From NCBI GenBank assembly GCA_958295945.1, contig OY282386.1, forward strand, positions 3,280,204-3,344,203: DNA of 64,000 nucleotides. Reading direction: 5' to 3'. The stretch comes from Candidatus Poribacteria bacterium. Lineage in GTDB: Bacteria > Poribacteria > WGA-4E > WGA-3G. Under the pieces are notes generated by a model that saw only the letters and a list, made by a program, of their open reading frames with translations, made no database searches and was not told the origin of the DNA. A program made the position numbers and the translations under genes. Below, piece after piece: positions 56,376 through 64,000 of this stretch. Each line of letters begins with the position of its first letter. The stretch's first letter is position 1.

Positions 56376-57320
56376 TTATTCATCCTCTTTACTTTGTGCA
56401 AGAGAATTGGTAAACATATTTAGATCGTCGGAAAAACTCTGGTATAATCTTTCTATGTTTCTTGCATGTTCTTCTGTATTGTCATAAATTAATTCTTCAG
56501 CATAGATGTTGTTTATCTTGTGCCGAAATTCCAGCAGAGACTCTAAAAGCAAAAAGGTTTCATGTGAAATCACAGGCTGTCTTTCTGGACGTTGTTTTGT
56601 CATCTGTTCAAGTAGATTCTTATGCCATCTACTACCGCGGGAAAGGTGTCCATCCACTTCATCTGCTATCCGTTCAAAAATACGTTCAATCCCACTATAG
56701 ACATCTGAAAGTTTTCCAGTTATTGATTCCTCTATATATTGCCTAAAGTTAGTGGGAACTAACTCAATATCTTCTAATGCTTTACCGATAGAATTGACGG
56801 TAGATTCAATTTTTGCACATTCATCGTTGATACGTTGAGTTAATTTAATCCTGTTCAATTCGTATATTTCTTCCGCAACAATGGGAAACACTTTTCGGTT
56901 GTGATGATCGTATATTGTTTTCCAAAATGTGGTCAGTCTTTCTTTTTCTATGGAGATTGCTTGTTGTTGAATTCTTTTTCGGAAGAGTTTTTTCGTCAGA
57001 TCAAAATTAATCAGGTCAATTTTGAACCCTGTTTCCATGTCCCAGACTTTATTGGTTGCTTTTGTATGTTCTTTATCTGTGAGTCCCCAAACTGCGATAT
57101 CAATATCTGATGATTTTGTGAAGCAAATCGGTTCTGTAAGTGAGCCAAAGATAGCGACCTGCTTTGCGTTGCATTCATCATAGAGGAATGCTGCTATTCC
57201 ATAAGCGACCTGCCATGCGCGTTCTAACAGCGTTTCATCAACTTTTCGGTTTTTCCAACGATTTTCAAGCTGCTTCCTGCATGATGCAAGTTCTTCTGGG
57301 GTTACTATATGTTTAGACAT
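56376..57320 (-). CDS. Nucleotidyltransferase (MNT-like) fused to a HEPN-like domain
   Basis: This 314-residue protein carries a minimal nucleotidyltransferase motif near residues 55-80 (VAIFGSLTEPICFTKSSDID). The C-terminal half is helical and ends with LLESLLEFRHKINNIYAEEL, which resembles the FRHxxRHxY segment of HepT/HEPN ribonuclease toxins, although the second His is Asn. It looks like an MntA-HepT pair merged into one chain with a possibly altered active site. It lies two bases downstream of the OppF-like gene. Confidence 0.6.
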   Translation of the reverse strand: MSKHIVTPEELASCRKQLENRWKNRKVDETLLERAWQVAYGIAAFLYDECNAKQVAIFGSLTEPICFTKSSDIDIAVWGLTDKEHTKATNKVWDMETGFKIDLINFDLTKKLFRKRIQQQAISIEKERLTTFWKTIYDHHNRKVFPIVAEEIYELNRIKLTQRINDECAKIESTVNSIGKALEDIELVPTNFRQYIEESITGKLSDVYSGIERIFERIADEVDGHLSRGSRWHKNLLEQMTKQRPERQPVISHETFLLLESLLEFRHKINNIYAEELIYDNTEEHARNIERLYQSFSDDLNMFTNSLAQSKEDE

Positions 57321-57322
57321 GA

Positions 57323-58321
57323 CTATACTCCCTTTAATTCCAAAGTATCACTAAAGTGGCACGCGACTTTGACACTAGAAGTAATCTCACGCAGTTCAGG
57401 TGTTTCCTTTTTGCATAAGTCATCTGCATAAGGGCACCTTGGATGAAAATGGCAACCTGATGGTGGTTTAGAGGGATCTGGTACGTCTCCCTCAAGACGT
57501 ATCAGATCACGTTTGCGTTGTTCCTTCGGGTCTGGTATTGGTACTGCAGAAATCAATGCTTCAGTATAGGGGTGTTTGGGGGATTTGTAGAGTTGTTCTG
57601 CATCGCTGATTTCCACAATTTTCCCGAGATACATCACAGCAACACGGTCGCTGATATGTCTGACAACGCTGAGGTCGTGTGCGATAAAGATATATGAGAG
57701 TTGAAACTTTTCGCGCAATTCTGCCAACAGATTGAGGATTTGTGCTTGTACTGAGACATCAAGTGCGGACACCGGTTCATCTGCCACGATCAATTCTGGT
57801 TGCAGAGCTAAAGCGCGTGCAATCCCGATTCGTTGGCGTTGTCCTCCACTGAATGCGTGTGGATACCGTTGCATGTCTTGTGATGTTAAACCGACCGATT
57901 CTAACAGTTCAACGATTTTGTCTTGCAGTTTATCTCTTCTGACTGTCCGGTTAACCCGAAGTGGTTCACCGACGATTTTTGCTACAGTCATTCTGGGATT
58001 TAGGGATGACTGTGGGTCTTGAAAAATCATCTGTATACGTCTGCGGAAGGGACGCATCTGTTTCGCAGTCAACTTTGCTAAATCTACTTGTTCTTCTCCG
58101 AAAGTAAAATTACCTTCTGTTGGTGTGATGAGTCTGAGAAGGCATCTGCTTGCAGTAGTTTTTCCGCATCCGCTTTCTCCGACTAATCCGAGTGTTTCAC
58201 CGCGTTCGACTTCAAAGCTAATGCCATCCACAGCTTTGACCTGTCCGATGGTGTGGCGGAGAATTCCTTTTCGTATAGGGAAATATTTTCGTAGTTTTTT
58301 TACTTCAAGCAGTTTGGACAT
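57323..58321 (-). CDS. Oligopeptide/dipeptide ABC transporter ATPase (OppF/DppF)
   Basis: This 332-residue ATPase has [19 protein letters not shown] (typical OppF opening), Walker [18 protein letters not shown], signature [19 protein letters not shown], Walker [19 protein letters not shown], and the oligopeptide-specific C-terminal [14 protein letters not shown] with Fe-S-like Cys spacing. The ATG at 58321 has GAGGAA upstream and overlaps the OppD stop. No permease or binding-protein gene is linked, so it probably serves a transporter encoded elsewhere. Confidence 0.93.
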   Translation of the reverse strand: MSKLLEVKKLRKYFPIRKGILRHTIGQVKAVDGISFEVERGETLGLVGESGCGKTTASRCLLRLITPTEGNFTFGEEQVDLAKLTAKQMRPFRRRIQMIFQDPQSSLNPRMTVAKIVGEPLRVNRTVRRDKLQDKIVELLESVGLTSQDMQRYPHAFSGGQRQRIGIARALALQPELIVADEPVSALDVSVQAQILNLLAELREKFQLSYIFIAHDLSVVRHISDRVAVMYLGKIVEISDAEQLYKSPKHPYTEALISAVPIPDPKEQRKRDLIRLEGDVPDPSKPPSGCHFHPRCPYADDLCKKETPELREITSSVKVACHFSDTLELKGV

Positions 58322-59381
58322 CAGGTTTTTCCTCACAAAGCCAACATCTCACTGTATGGGTTTCGTTTTCTATTTCTACACTATTGTTGGGTGTATAAGT
58401 CTTGAGATCTGGCATTTGTTCGCAGTCTTGGATACATTCTGTACATCTTGGTTGAAAAGAGCATCCGTTAGGAAGTGCCAACGGATGCGGCACTGTTCCT
58501 GGGATAGAATCCAAAGTATTTTTCTGGGTGCCACTGAGCGTTGGAATGGAATTGAGCAACCCGCGTGTGTATGGATGTAATGGATTATAGAAGATGTCAT
58601 CAACGGTGCCCTTTTCAACAACGCGTCCTGCATACATAACGACCACTTCGTCTGCCATGTCAGCGATAATGCCGAGGTCATGTGTAATTAGCATAATAGC
58701 CATACCAATTTCTGCTTGCAGGTCCTGCATGAGAGCGAGTACTTGTGCTTGTATAGTGACATCAAGTGCTGTTGTGGGTTCATCTGCTATGAGAAGTGTA
58801 GGTTCACAACAGAGAGCCATTGCGATCATGACCCGTTGACGCATCCCTCCTGAGAGTTGATGTGGATATTCATCTACTCGTTGTTCAGGTGCAGGAATGC
58901 CGACCCGTTCAAGCATCTCAATAGCAAGTTTTCTCGCCCAACTTAGGTTGGTATGAAAACCCAAACGTGCCAGAAATGTCGGTTCTTGTTCATGGTGTAA
59001 GACAATTGCTTCAACAATTTGGTCTCCAACGGTAAAGACAGGATTGAGAGAAGTCATCGGTTCCTGAAAAATGAATGCGATTTCGTTGCCTCTGATTTCA
59101 CGCATCAGTTTGCTCCGCGGTGAAACTTGTGTTATGTTTAACGGCGTTTCGTCTTCTTCACGGTAAAACAGGACCTCGCCTGCTTCGATTCTACCTGGAT
59201 TTGGCACAAGTTGGAGTAAGGAGAGACCTGTGATGCTTTTTCCACATCCGCTTTCTCCGACAATGCCGACAGTTTTACCGCGTTCAATGGAAAAACTGAC
59301 ATCGTTTACAGCGTGGACAAGTCCACCTTCTGTGGGAAACACTGTTTTTAGATTTGAGACTTCAAGCAATGGTTGTGTCAA
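58305..59381 (-). CDS. Oligopeptide/dipeptide ABC transporter ATPase (OppD/DppD)
   Basis: This 358-residue ATPase is the partner of OppF. It has [21 protein letters not shown], Walker [21 protein letters not shown], signature [16 protein letters not shown], Walker [19 protein letters not shown], and the C-terminal Cys-rich [14 protein letters not shown]. It contains a roughly 30-residue insertion ([19 protein letters not shown]) between Q-loop and signature that is common in the family. It is first in the operon OppD-OppF-NTase-SDR. Confidence 0.93.
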   Translation of the reverse strand: MTQPLLEVSNLKTVFPTEGGLVHAVNDVSFSIERGKTVGIVGESGCGKSITGLSLLQLVPNPGRIEAGEVLFYREEDETPLNITQVSPRSKLMREIRGNEIAFIFQEPMTSLNPVFTVGDQIVEAIVLHHEQEPTFLARLGFHTNLSWARKLAIEMLERVGIPAPEQRVDEYPHQLSGGMRQRVMIAMALCCEPTLLIADEPTTALDVTIQAQVLALMQDLQAEIGMAIMLITHDLGIIADMADEVVVMYAGRVVEKGTVDDIFYNPLHPYTRGLLNSIPTLSGTQKNTLDSIPGTVPHPLALPNGCSFQPRCTECIQDCEQMPDLKTYTPNNSVEIENETHTVRCWLCEEKPDVQTA

Positions 59382-59971
59382 TTTTTATGTCCGATAATCT
59401 AACGTTTTTATACTGTGAATATGTGTATAAGCAAGTTTAAGTCCTAACATTCAAGTTTTGCCTTCCCAAGTGAGTTGGAAGATTGGAAGATTGCAACCCA
59501 TAGCGTTTCTTGCAGTCTTTCTGTTTTCCAACCTTCCTGAAAACCTAAAATTTGTTTCTTAATATTGCCTATATATTATCTGAAAATTGGCGGTTGGTCA
59601 ATACTATTTTAGTGGTGTTGGTGCGTAATACCAAATTCCTTAAGTTGACACCTATGGGGGGTGTATCTCCCGCCGGACGTTGAGAGTATTACTTACTTAA
59701 GCGTAAGCAAGTGTATTCACTATTTTTACACGCTGCGAACAGAGCGAAAAAGTGCGTGCATCGACCTAAGAAGAAACCGCACACATGAGAATTGTATAAA
59801 ATGCAAGGGGTTTGCGTCTCCCCGCAAGACGACAGACGATGACACATATTTATTTATCATTAGGGGAGAGGGACGTGATAAACAAATATGTGTGGTCATC
59901 CGTTTGTGGCAGATGTTTTAAAACGCTTCTGCCACGGCGAGGTATACACGTTTTTTGCGATAGCGACAAAC
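59382..59971. other. Long intergenic region without a supported gene
   Basis: It holds a dispersed GGGGTTTGCGTCTCCCCGC hairpin (59807-59825) and otherwise low-complexity A+T-rich sequence. An 86-codon frame at 59661-59921 has no ribosome site and runs across the repeat, so it was not called. Confidence 0.5.
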
Positions 59972-60499
59972 CTATAAATCATAACTAAGTCCAAGCAAAA
60001 AAGCTTTGTTCGTATACATTGTAATGAGGCTCATTTTTCTAAACGTCATGGCAACCCCAACTTCAATAGGTATACTGAAAATGTGATAGTCCCGCCCTGC
60101 GAAAGACAACCTGTTGACAGAAACCACACTCAAAAAAGGTGTCAACGACCAATGTGATCCACCCGCAACTTGATAAGAGAGCCCACCAGCCCCAGTGATA
60201 TTCAGACTACCGAAATGAAAACCGCCACTATCAGCTGCGTAATGCGTGTATGAGTAGCTGCCACCTAAACTCGCCCGCCAGAAACAGTTCAGGTTCGAGA
60301 TGCCTATCGGATAGGAACGTGTGTATCTCAACTGAAGTTCGTTATCCGGCAGCACCTGTAAATGCTGAACGTGAGAACTTGTCCGAAAGCGCATGCCTTC
60401 CATATATAAACTTGTCTCCGCTGCTGCGGTCATTGTCAGAAATGCCACGACCCACACACTGACAAGAATGGCCATAGATTTTGAAAAATTAAAGTTCAT
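59972..60499 (-). CDS. Small outer-membrane beta-barrel protein, unknown
   Basis: This 175-residue protein has a signal peptide (SKSMAILVSVWVVAFLTMTAAAE). The rest is alternating strands (LQLRYTRSYPIGIS, GGSYSYTHYA, SLTPFLSVVSVNRLSFAGRDYHIF) ending AFLLGLSYDL with a terminal Leu, like an 8-stranded barrel. The start is set at the Met after GGAGG with six-base spacing. It may be a target of the neighbouring sigma/anti-sigma pair; that is only positional. Confidence 0.6.
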   Translation of the reverse strand: MNFNFSKSMAILVSVWVVAFLTMTAAAETSLYMEGMRFRTSSHVQHLQVLPDNELQLRYTRSYPIGISNLNCFWRASLGGSYSYTHYAADSGGFHFGSLNITGAGGLSYQVAGGSHWSLTPFLSVVSVNRLSFAGRDYHIFSIPIEVGVAMTFRKMSLITMYTNKAFLLGLSYDL

Positions 60500-60518
60500 C
60501 GTTTTCCTCCGTTTTATT

Positions 60519-60541
60519 GCGGGGATTTTGCGTCTCCCCGC
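60519..60541. repeat. Hairpin unit in the leader of the small barrel gene
   Basis: GCGGGGATTTTGCGTCTCCC followed by CGC pairs GCGGGGA with TCTCCCCGC. It is the same family as 40974-40998 and 59807-59825, and lies about 20 bases upstream of the start codon. Confidence 0.5.
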
Positions 60542-60559
60542 AGGACGTGTTAAGTAAAT

Positions 60560-60748
60560 GAGGGGTGTGCATAAATAATTCCGATTCAAATATGTGGTTA
60601 AAGGTAGTTGGGGCGCACAACGTTCCATCAACAAGTTCAAAGATGCACAATGAATTGTGGGAGGACAAACGGAATTTCTATAAATCAAACAGCCTCTGAA
60701 GTCTGTTCGGACTTGTGTTAAAGAGCCAAATATTTATGCACACTCCTC
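60560..60748. mobile_element. Putative MITE family 3, 189 bases
   Basis: The ends GAGGGGTGTGCATAAATA and TATTTATGCACACTCCTC are inverted with one mismatch in 18. There is no convincing frame inside. It occupies the space between the barrel and the anti-sigma gene. No other copy is visible in this window and no target duplication could be confirmed. Confidence 0.55.
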
Positions 60749-60790
60749 AACAAAATAACCCTATAGAATTTTTGATACTGTTACTCAGCC

Positions 60791-61474
60791 TTATAGATTT
60801 GTTTTGATGTCATTCCAGAAAAGTGTGAGCTTATCGCTCATAGTTTTCGGATAGGGTGCATCAACGGTTTCTGCATTCTGATTGCTGGTATCGGTGTGCC
60901 ACATTTCCTCTGATTTAATGTCAATGAAAGGACGAGAAAGACCAATCTTGTTCTCTCCTATAACATTAGTAGAAAGTACTTGCTTTTCCTTGACACTGTT
61001 ATATTTCAGTGATCCTAATTGTGACGGTGAAGTTTGTCCTGGTTTCACTAAACGGGATGCTTCCATTGCGGTCAAACCGAGAGGCTGCTTTGGTGCATCT
61101 GTAAAAAAAGCGAATTTTACTAAAAAAGCGGACACAACCATATAGCAAAGTACTGCAACACCATTGACAAGGCGGGGTGAAAGGTCTAAATTGACTTTAT
61201 TGAAAATCCATGAAAATGGGTTTGCAAAGAATGCGGTTTGGTTCTGCTTATGAATTTCCCTGATTTTGTTCTGGATATTCCCGATTAATTCAGGAGGAGG
61301 GGTTGGTGCTTCAAGATTTCCTAACACCGTAGCAGTATGCATTAACCCTTCATATTCAATTTGGCATTTCATACATCCACGTAGATGTTTTAAAAATTCT
61401 TGCCGTTTTGTTCCAGTTAATCTGGAATCTTGACGGTGCAATACTAAGTGTTCACGAGTTTGTTCACATTTCAT
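60791..61474 (-). CDS. Anti-sigma factor with zinc-finger domain
   Basis: This 227-residue protein has an N-terminal anti-sigma zinc-finger (ZAS-like) motif: MKCEQTREHLVLHRQDSRL, then EFLKHLRGCMKCQIEYEGL (His-x3-Cys-x2-Cys). One transmembrane helix is near residues 120-140 (VAVLCYMVVSAFLVKFAFF). The rest is a periplasmic region of about 85 residues. It follows the sigma-factor gene by 58 bases. It probably holds the sigma factor inactive until an envelope signal acts. ATG 61474 has GAGGA upstream. Confidence 0.82.
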   Translation of the reverse strand: MKCEQTREHLVLHRQDSRLTGTKRQEFLKHLRGCMKCQIEYEGLMHTATVLGNLEAPTPPPELIGNIQNKIREIHKQNQTAFFANPFSWIFNKVNLDLSPRLVNGVAVLCYMVVSAFLVKFAFFTDAPKQPLGLTAMEASRLVKPGQTSPSQLGSLKYNSVKEKQVLSTNVIGENKIGLSRPFIDIKSEEMWHTDTSNQNAETVDAPYPKTMSDKLTLFWNDIKTNL

Positions 61475-61532
61475 TTTAACAATCCTCACTAATATATAGA
61501 TTAAGAGATTGTTCATGTATTCATGGTCCTAC

Positions 61533-62090
61533 TCAATAATAGTATTTTTCCAATTTTGTTTTGAGGTTCTGCGTTGCCTTGTTTAATCTGGAGGCAACGG
61601 TTCCGATAGAACAGTCAAGTATTTCAGCGATCTCTTTGTATTTGAGATGTTGCATATAAAATAGTGTCACCACCTCGCGTTGCTTTGGTGGCAAACGGTC
61701 AATAGCAGCTTGAACTACTTGACTTTGTTCAGTCTTTAATGCCTTGCGTTCTGGGACATTATGTTCAACAGTCAAACCGCGTGCAGACGATTCTTCGGTG
61801 TATGCCTCAATCATTCTGTTGCGAGACTTGGCTTTTCGGATAAATTGATTGCACGTGTTTAGCCCGACGCGATATAACCAAGTTCCAAATTGCGATTGGA
61901 AACGAAAAGATTTTATAGACTTATATGCCTCTAAGAATGTTTCTTGCGTGGCATCTTTAGCATCTTCAGCATTTCCGAGCATTCGGAATGCAAGTCCATA
62001 TATTTTGGATTGATGGCGATTAACCAATTCGTTGAACGCCTCAACATCGCCTTCTACTGTTTTATGTACGTATACATCATCTGGAATCAT
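61533..62090 (-). CDS. ECF-type RNA polymerase sigma factor
   Basis: This 185-residue sigma-70 family protein has only regions 2 and 4. Region 2 shows VNRHQSKIYGLAFRMLGNAEDAKDATQETFLEAYKSI in pieces, and region 4 shows LPPKQREVVTLFYMQHLKYKEIA and a helix-turn-helix in ILDCSIGTVASRLNKA. It resembles RpoE/SigW groups. The downstream gene is its probable anti-sigma factor. A candidate target set is the nearby barrel gene. GGTGG lies six bases before the ATG. The 120-base upstream region to 62211 shows no gene. Confidence 0.9.
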   Translation of the reverse strand: MIPDDVYVHKTVEGDVEAFNELVNRHQSKIYGLAFRMLGNAEDAKDATQETFLEAYKSIKSFRFQSQFGTWLYRVGLNTCNQFIRKAKSRNRMIEAYTEESSARGLTVEHNVPERKALKTEQSQVVQAAIDRLPPKQREVVTLFYMQHLKYKEIAEILDCSIGTVASRLNKATQNLKTKLEKYYY

Positions 62091-62211
62091 AAAAGTCCAC
62101 CTTGGGCAAAGGTTATATATTATGTTGTGTCAAGATTTATTTTTCTTCAATTTATTTTTAGAATTATGACATGTTTTTGTGATTTATCAAATGTTAATAT
62201 GATGACAGTAA

Positions 62212-62568
62212 TTATTCATTAGTTTGTTCTTTTTCCAATTCCTCAAGAATTTGTGCAATAATAGGCTGCAGTGATGGGATTATATCCTTAACAGTATTCC
62301 AGACAATCCTATAGTCAATATCATAATATGCATGAGTGAGTCTATCTCGCATTCCAGTCATTTGCCGCCATGGCACCTGAGTATATTTTTCGCGGATGGA
62401 ATCAGGAATGTGCTTAGCTGCCTCACCTATCAACTCAAGCTTCTTAACAACTGCAGTAGTGGTCTTATCGTCGTGCCGGAACGTTTCAAAATCCATATCT
62501 ATGATGAATTCGCATACAGCGGTCATTGCTACATGTATGTCTTTTACATAACGTCTTATATTTCTCAT
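62212..62568 (-). CDS. hepT: HepT-like ribonuclease toxin (HEPN, DUF86)
   Basis: This 118-residue helical protein carries the toxin active-site motif RX4HXY at residues 74-81 (RDRLTHAY). MNT partners adenylylate the tyrosine in this motif to silence the toxin. The frame overlaps the upstream mntA gene by four bases (ATGA). Family members cleave RNA as dimers. Confidence 0.85.
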   Translation of the reverse strand: MRNIRRYVKDIHVAMTAVCEFIIDMDFETFRHDDKTTTAVVKKLELIGEAAKHIPDSIREKYTQVPWRQMTGMRDRLTHAYYDIDYRIVWNTVKDIIPSLQPIIAQILEELEKEQTNE

Positions 62569-62852
62569 AAACTAATCAAATCAATATATACATTTTCCTG
62601 AATTTCATCTCGGAGCCCTCCACGTGTTACCACATCTACCTTACATCCCAGTTTATCTTCAAAAAACAGTTGAACACCAACTAGATCAAATAAAGTAGCA
62701 CTAGCATCCAAATCTATCAAAAGATCCAAGTCACTATCAGGATTGTTGTCTCCCCTTGCATAAGACCCAAAGATACCTATTATTTCCGTTTTAAACTGCT
62801 TTCGAATTTCATCCTTTTCCTTAGCAACTATTTTTTTTACTTCATCAATCAT
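62565..62852 (-). CDS. mntA: MntA-like nucleotidyltransferase antitoxin
   Basis: This 95-residue minimal nucleotidyltransferase has the exact motif GSX10DXD (IFGSYARGDNNPDSDLDLLI) and a third acidic strand in CKVDVVTRGGL. It is predicted to modify HepT with AMP. The ATG at 62852 has GAGGA eight bases upstream and is preferred over an earlier in-frame start at 62867. The pair is a complete, apparently intact module, unlike the fused version at 56.4 kb. Confidence 0.87.
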   Translation of the reverse strand: MIDEVKKIVAKEKDEIRKQFKTEIIGIFGSYARGDNNPDSDLDLLIDLDASATLFDLVGVQLFFEDKLGCKVDVVTRGGLRDEIQENVYIDLISL

Positions 62853-62894
62853 GGTGTTATTCCTCAAATAATCAGATATTCCTACATGTCAGTT

Positions 62895-64000
62895 CTACTG
62901 ATTCATAAGTTCTTCAATCGCATCAATTTCTTTGGGAACTGCATCTGTTAGTACTTCATAACCATCTTCTGTGACGAGGATGTCGTCCTCAATGCGGATG
63001 CCGATGCCGAGATATTCAGGTGGAACTTTTTTCGTGCCTTCCGCGATGTATAGTCCGGGTTCAATCGTGATGACCATACCGGGTTCAAAAGTTTTGTATT
63101 CCCCTTCTGCGTCGCGCACGCAATTCACATCGTGCACATCTAAACCGAGCATGTGACCGATACGATACATATAAAATTGCTTGTATGCCTCTTTTTTGAT
63201 TAGTTTCTTCGCTTTACCCTTTAATAGTCCGAGTCGTAGCATACCATCTGTCAGTAATTCTATAGACTTCTGATGTGGTTCATCTATAGATACACCGGGT
63301 CGTATAGTGTCAATAATTGCATAATGAGCATCCAGAACTATTTGATATATTTCTCTTTGTGCTTCGGTAAAGGTGCCGTTGACAGGGAAGGTACGTGTTA
63401 CATCCCCACAATAGCGTTTATATTCTGCCCCCGCATCAATCAGTACAAGCGTATTATCTTTGATTTGGCAGTTATTTGTTGTATAGTGAAGAGTGGTTGC
63501 ATTTCCACCGCTTGCGACGATTGTTGGAAAGGCTGTGCCGTTTGCACCACTGCTACGGAATGTTGCGTCAACAATACCCTCCAATTCGTATTCGTACATA
63601 CCCGGTTGGGCTGCTACCATTGCTGCGATATGTCCGTCGACGGTGATGTTGGTTGCCTGCCGAATCCGTTCTAATTCTGTGTCGTTTTTGATTAGTCGCA
63701 TTTCACTGAGAATGGGACTGGGGTCAACAAGCGTATTAATACCCTTTCCTGTGCGTATGTGGGATCTGACACCTTGCTTAAAGTGGGAAAGTATTTGTGA
63801 ATCCACGTGAGAATTTGAACCGAGTGTGTAATATAGTTTTTTTGCATTTTTTAGGTATTTACTGATGCGTTTGTTGAACTTTTCTATAGAATATGCCTTG
63901 TCTGCGCCGTAGTGTTCACAAGCATCTTTCACGCCGACCCGCTTCCCATTCCATATTTCTGCTTTTTCGTCTTTTGGGAGAACGAAAAGAATATATTGAT
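62895..64000 (-). CDS. Xaa-Pro aminopeptidase (M24B), N-terminus outside window
   Basis: This removes N-terminal residues preceding proline. The minus-strand frame runs to the right edge (YILFVLPKDEKAEIWNGKRVGV...), so the start lies beyond the window; the GTG at 63932 is internal. The dinuclear metal site is complete: Asp in VLIDAGAEYKRYCGD and the next Asp in GDVTRTFPV, His in YRIGHMLGLDVHD, Glu in MVITIEPGLYI, and Glu in GIRIEDDILVTEDG. HYTTNN and RQATNITVDGHIAAM are also typical. At least 368 residues are visible of about 440. Confidence 0.92.
   Translation of the reverse strand, partial: QYILFVLPKDEKAEIWNGKRVGVKDACEHYGADKAYSIEKFNKRISKYLKNAKKLYYTLGSNSHVDSQILSHFKQGVRSHIRTGKGINTLVDPSPILSEMRLIKNDTELERIRQATNITVDGHIAAMVAAQPGMYEYELEGIVDATFRSSGANGTAFPTIVASGGNATTLHYTTNNCQIKDNTLVLIDAGAEYKRYCGDVTRTFPVNGTFTEAQREIYQIVLDAHYAIIDTIRPGVSIDEPHQKSIELLTDGMLRLGLLKGKAKKLIKKEAYKQFYMYRIGHMLGLDVHDVNCVRDAEGEYKTFEPGMVITIEPGLYIAEGTKKVPPEYLGIGIRIEDDILVTEDGYEVLTDAVPKEIDAIEELMNQ

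Noticed and set aside
59661-59921. 86-codon frame between OppD and the barrel gene
   Set aside because: No ribosome site, no similarity, and it crosses a dispersed hairpin repeat.

Overview
The window is an A+T-rich stretch of a Gram-negative bacterial chromosome: it has TolC/RND efflux parts, outer-membrane beta-barrels, lipoproteins and an ADP-heptose pathway gene. Three Gfo/Idh/MocA oxidoreductases, a GH88 glucuronyl hydrolase, an FmdA-type amidase, a formylglycine-type lipoprotein and many dispersed hairpin repeats fit a sugar-degrading uncultured lineage such as Candidatus Poribacteria. That assignment is inference from gene content only.

Layout. 1-6.3 kb: a tripartite efflux operon (TolC, adaptor, RND pump) cut by the left edge. 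6.4-11.1 kb: two SMC/OLD-like ATPase plus nuclease-like gene pairs, facing each other across a Gfo/Idh/MocA gene. 11.1-17.5 kb: GH88 hydrolase, heptose adenylyltransferase, an EF-Tu paralogue whose GTPase motifs have decayed, hisA, and a sugar ABC permease with its binding protein. 17.8-19.7 kb: FmdB zinc ribbon, CDF zinc transporter, ferritin-like protein. 19.7-23.5 kb: a decayed mobile zone (IS630 remnant, frameshifted integrase, nuclease/transposase remnant, MITE). 23.6-29.1 kb: a third oxidoreductase, two PIN-domain genes and a fused nuclease-methylase. 29.2-35.8 kb: HEAT-repeat protein, coaE, and a molybdate ABC operon holding a Gly/Asp-rich membrane peptide.

35.9-41 kb: a nearly intact MITE with a perfect 9-bp target duplication, an M42 peptidase, a TIM-barrel-like protein, and a chimeric IS982/IS1 remnant. 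41.1-43.4 kb: DUF805 protein and two lipoproteins. 43.7-47.4 kb: stacked promoters, tRNA-Ala(TGC), 23S and 5S rRNA and a terminator, with no 16S gene in front. 47.4-52.9 kb: oxidoreductase, hydroxyacyl-CoA dehydrogenase, rsmI, a PorV-like barrel and a PDZ serine protease. 53.0-54.6 kb: a repeat-only block with a MITE nested inside another. 54.6-59.4 kb: amidase, then an operon of two oligopeptide ABC ATPases, a nucleotidyltransferase/HEPN-like fusion and an SDR enzyme. 60.0-64 kb: small barrel, anti-sigma and sigma factor pair, MntA/HepT toxin-antitoxin, and an Xaa-Pro aminopeptidase cut by the right edge.

The best candidates for undescribed biology are: the MITE family with its own promoter, two short conserved reading frames and a GTAC array spaced by about one helical turn; the paired ATPase-nuclease modules; and the EF-Tu-like pseudo-GTPase.
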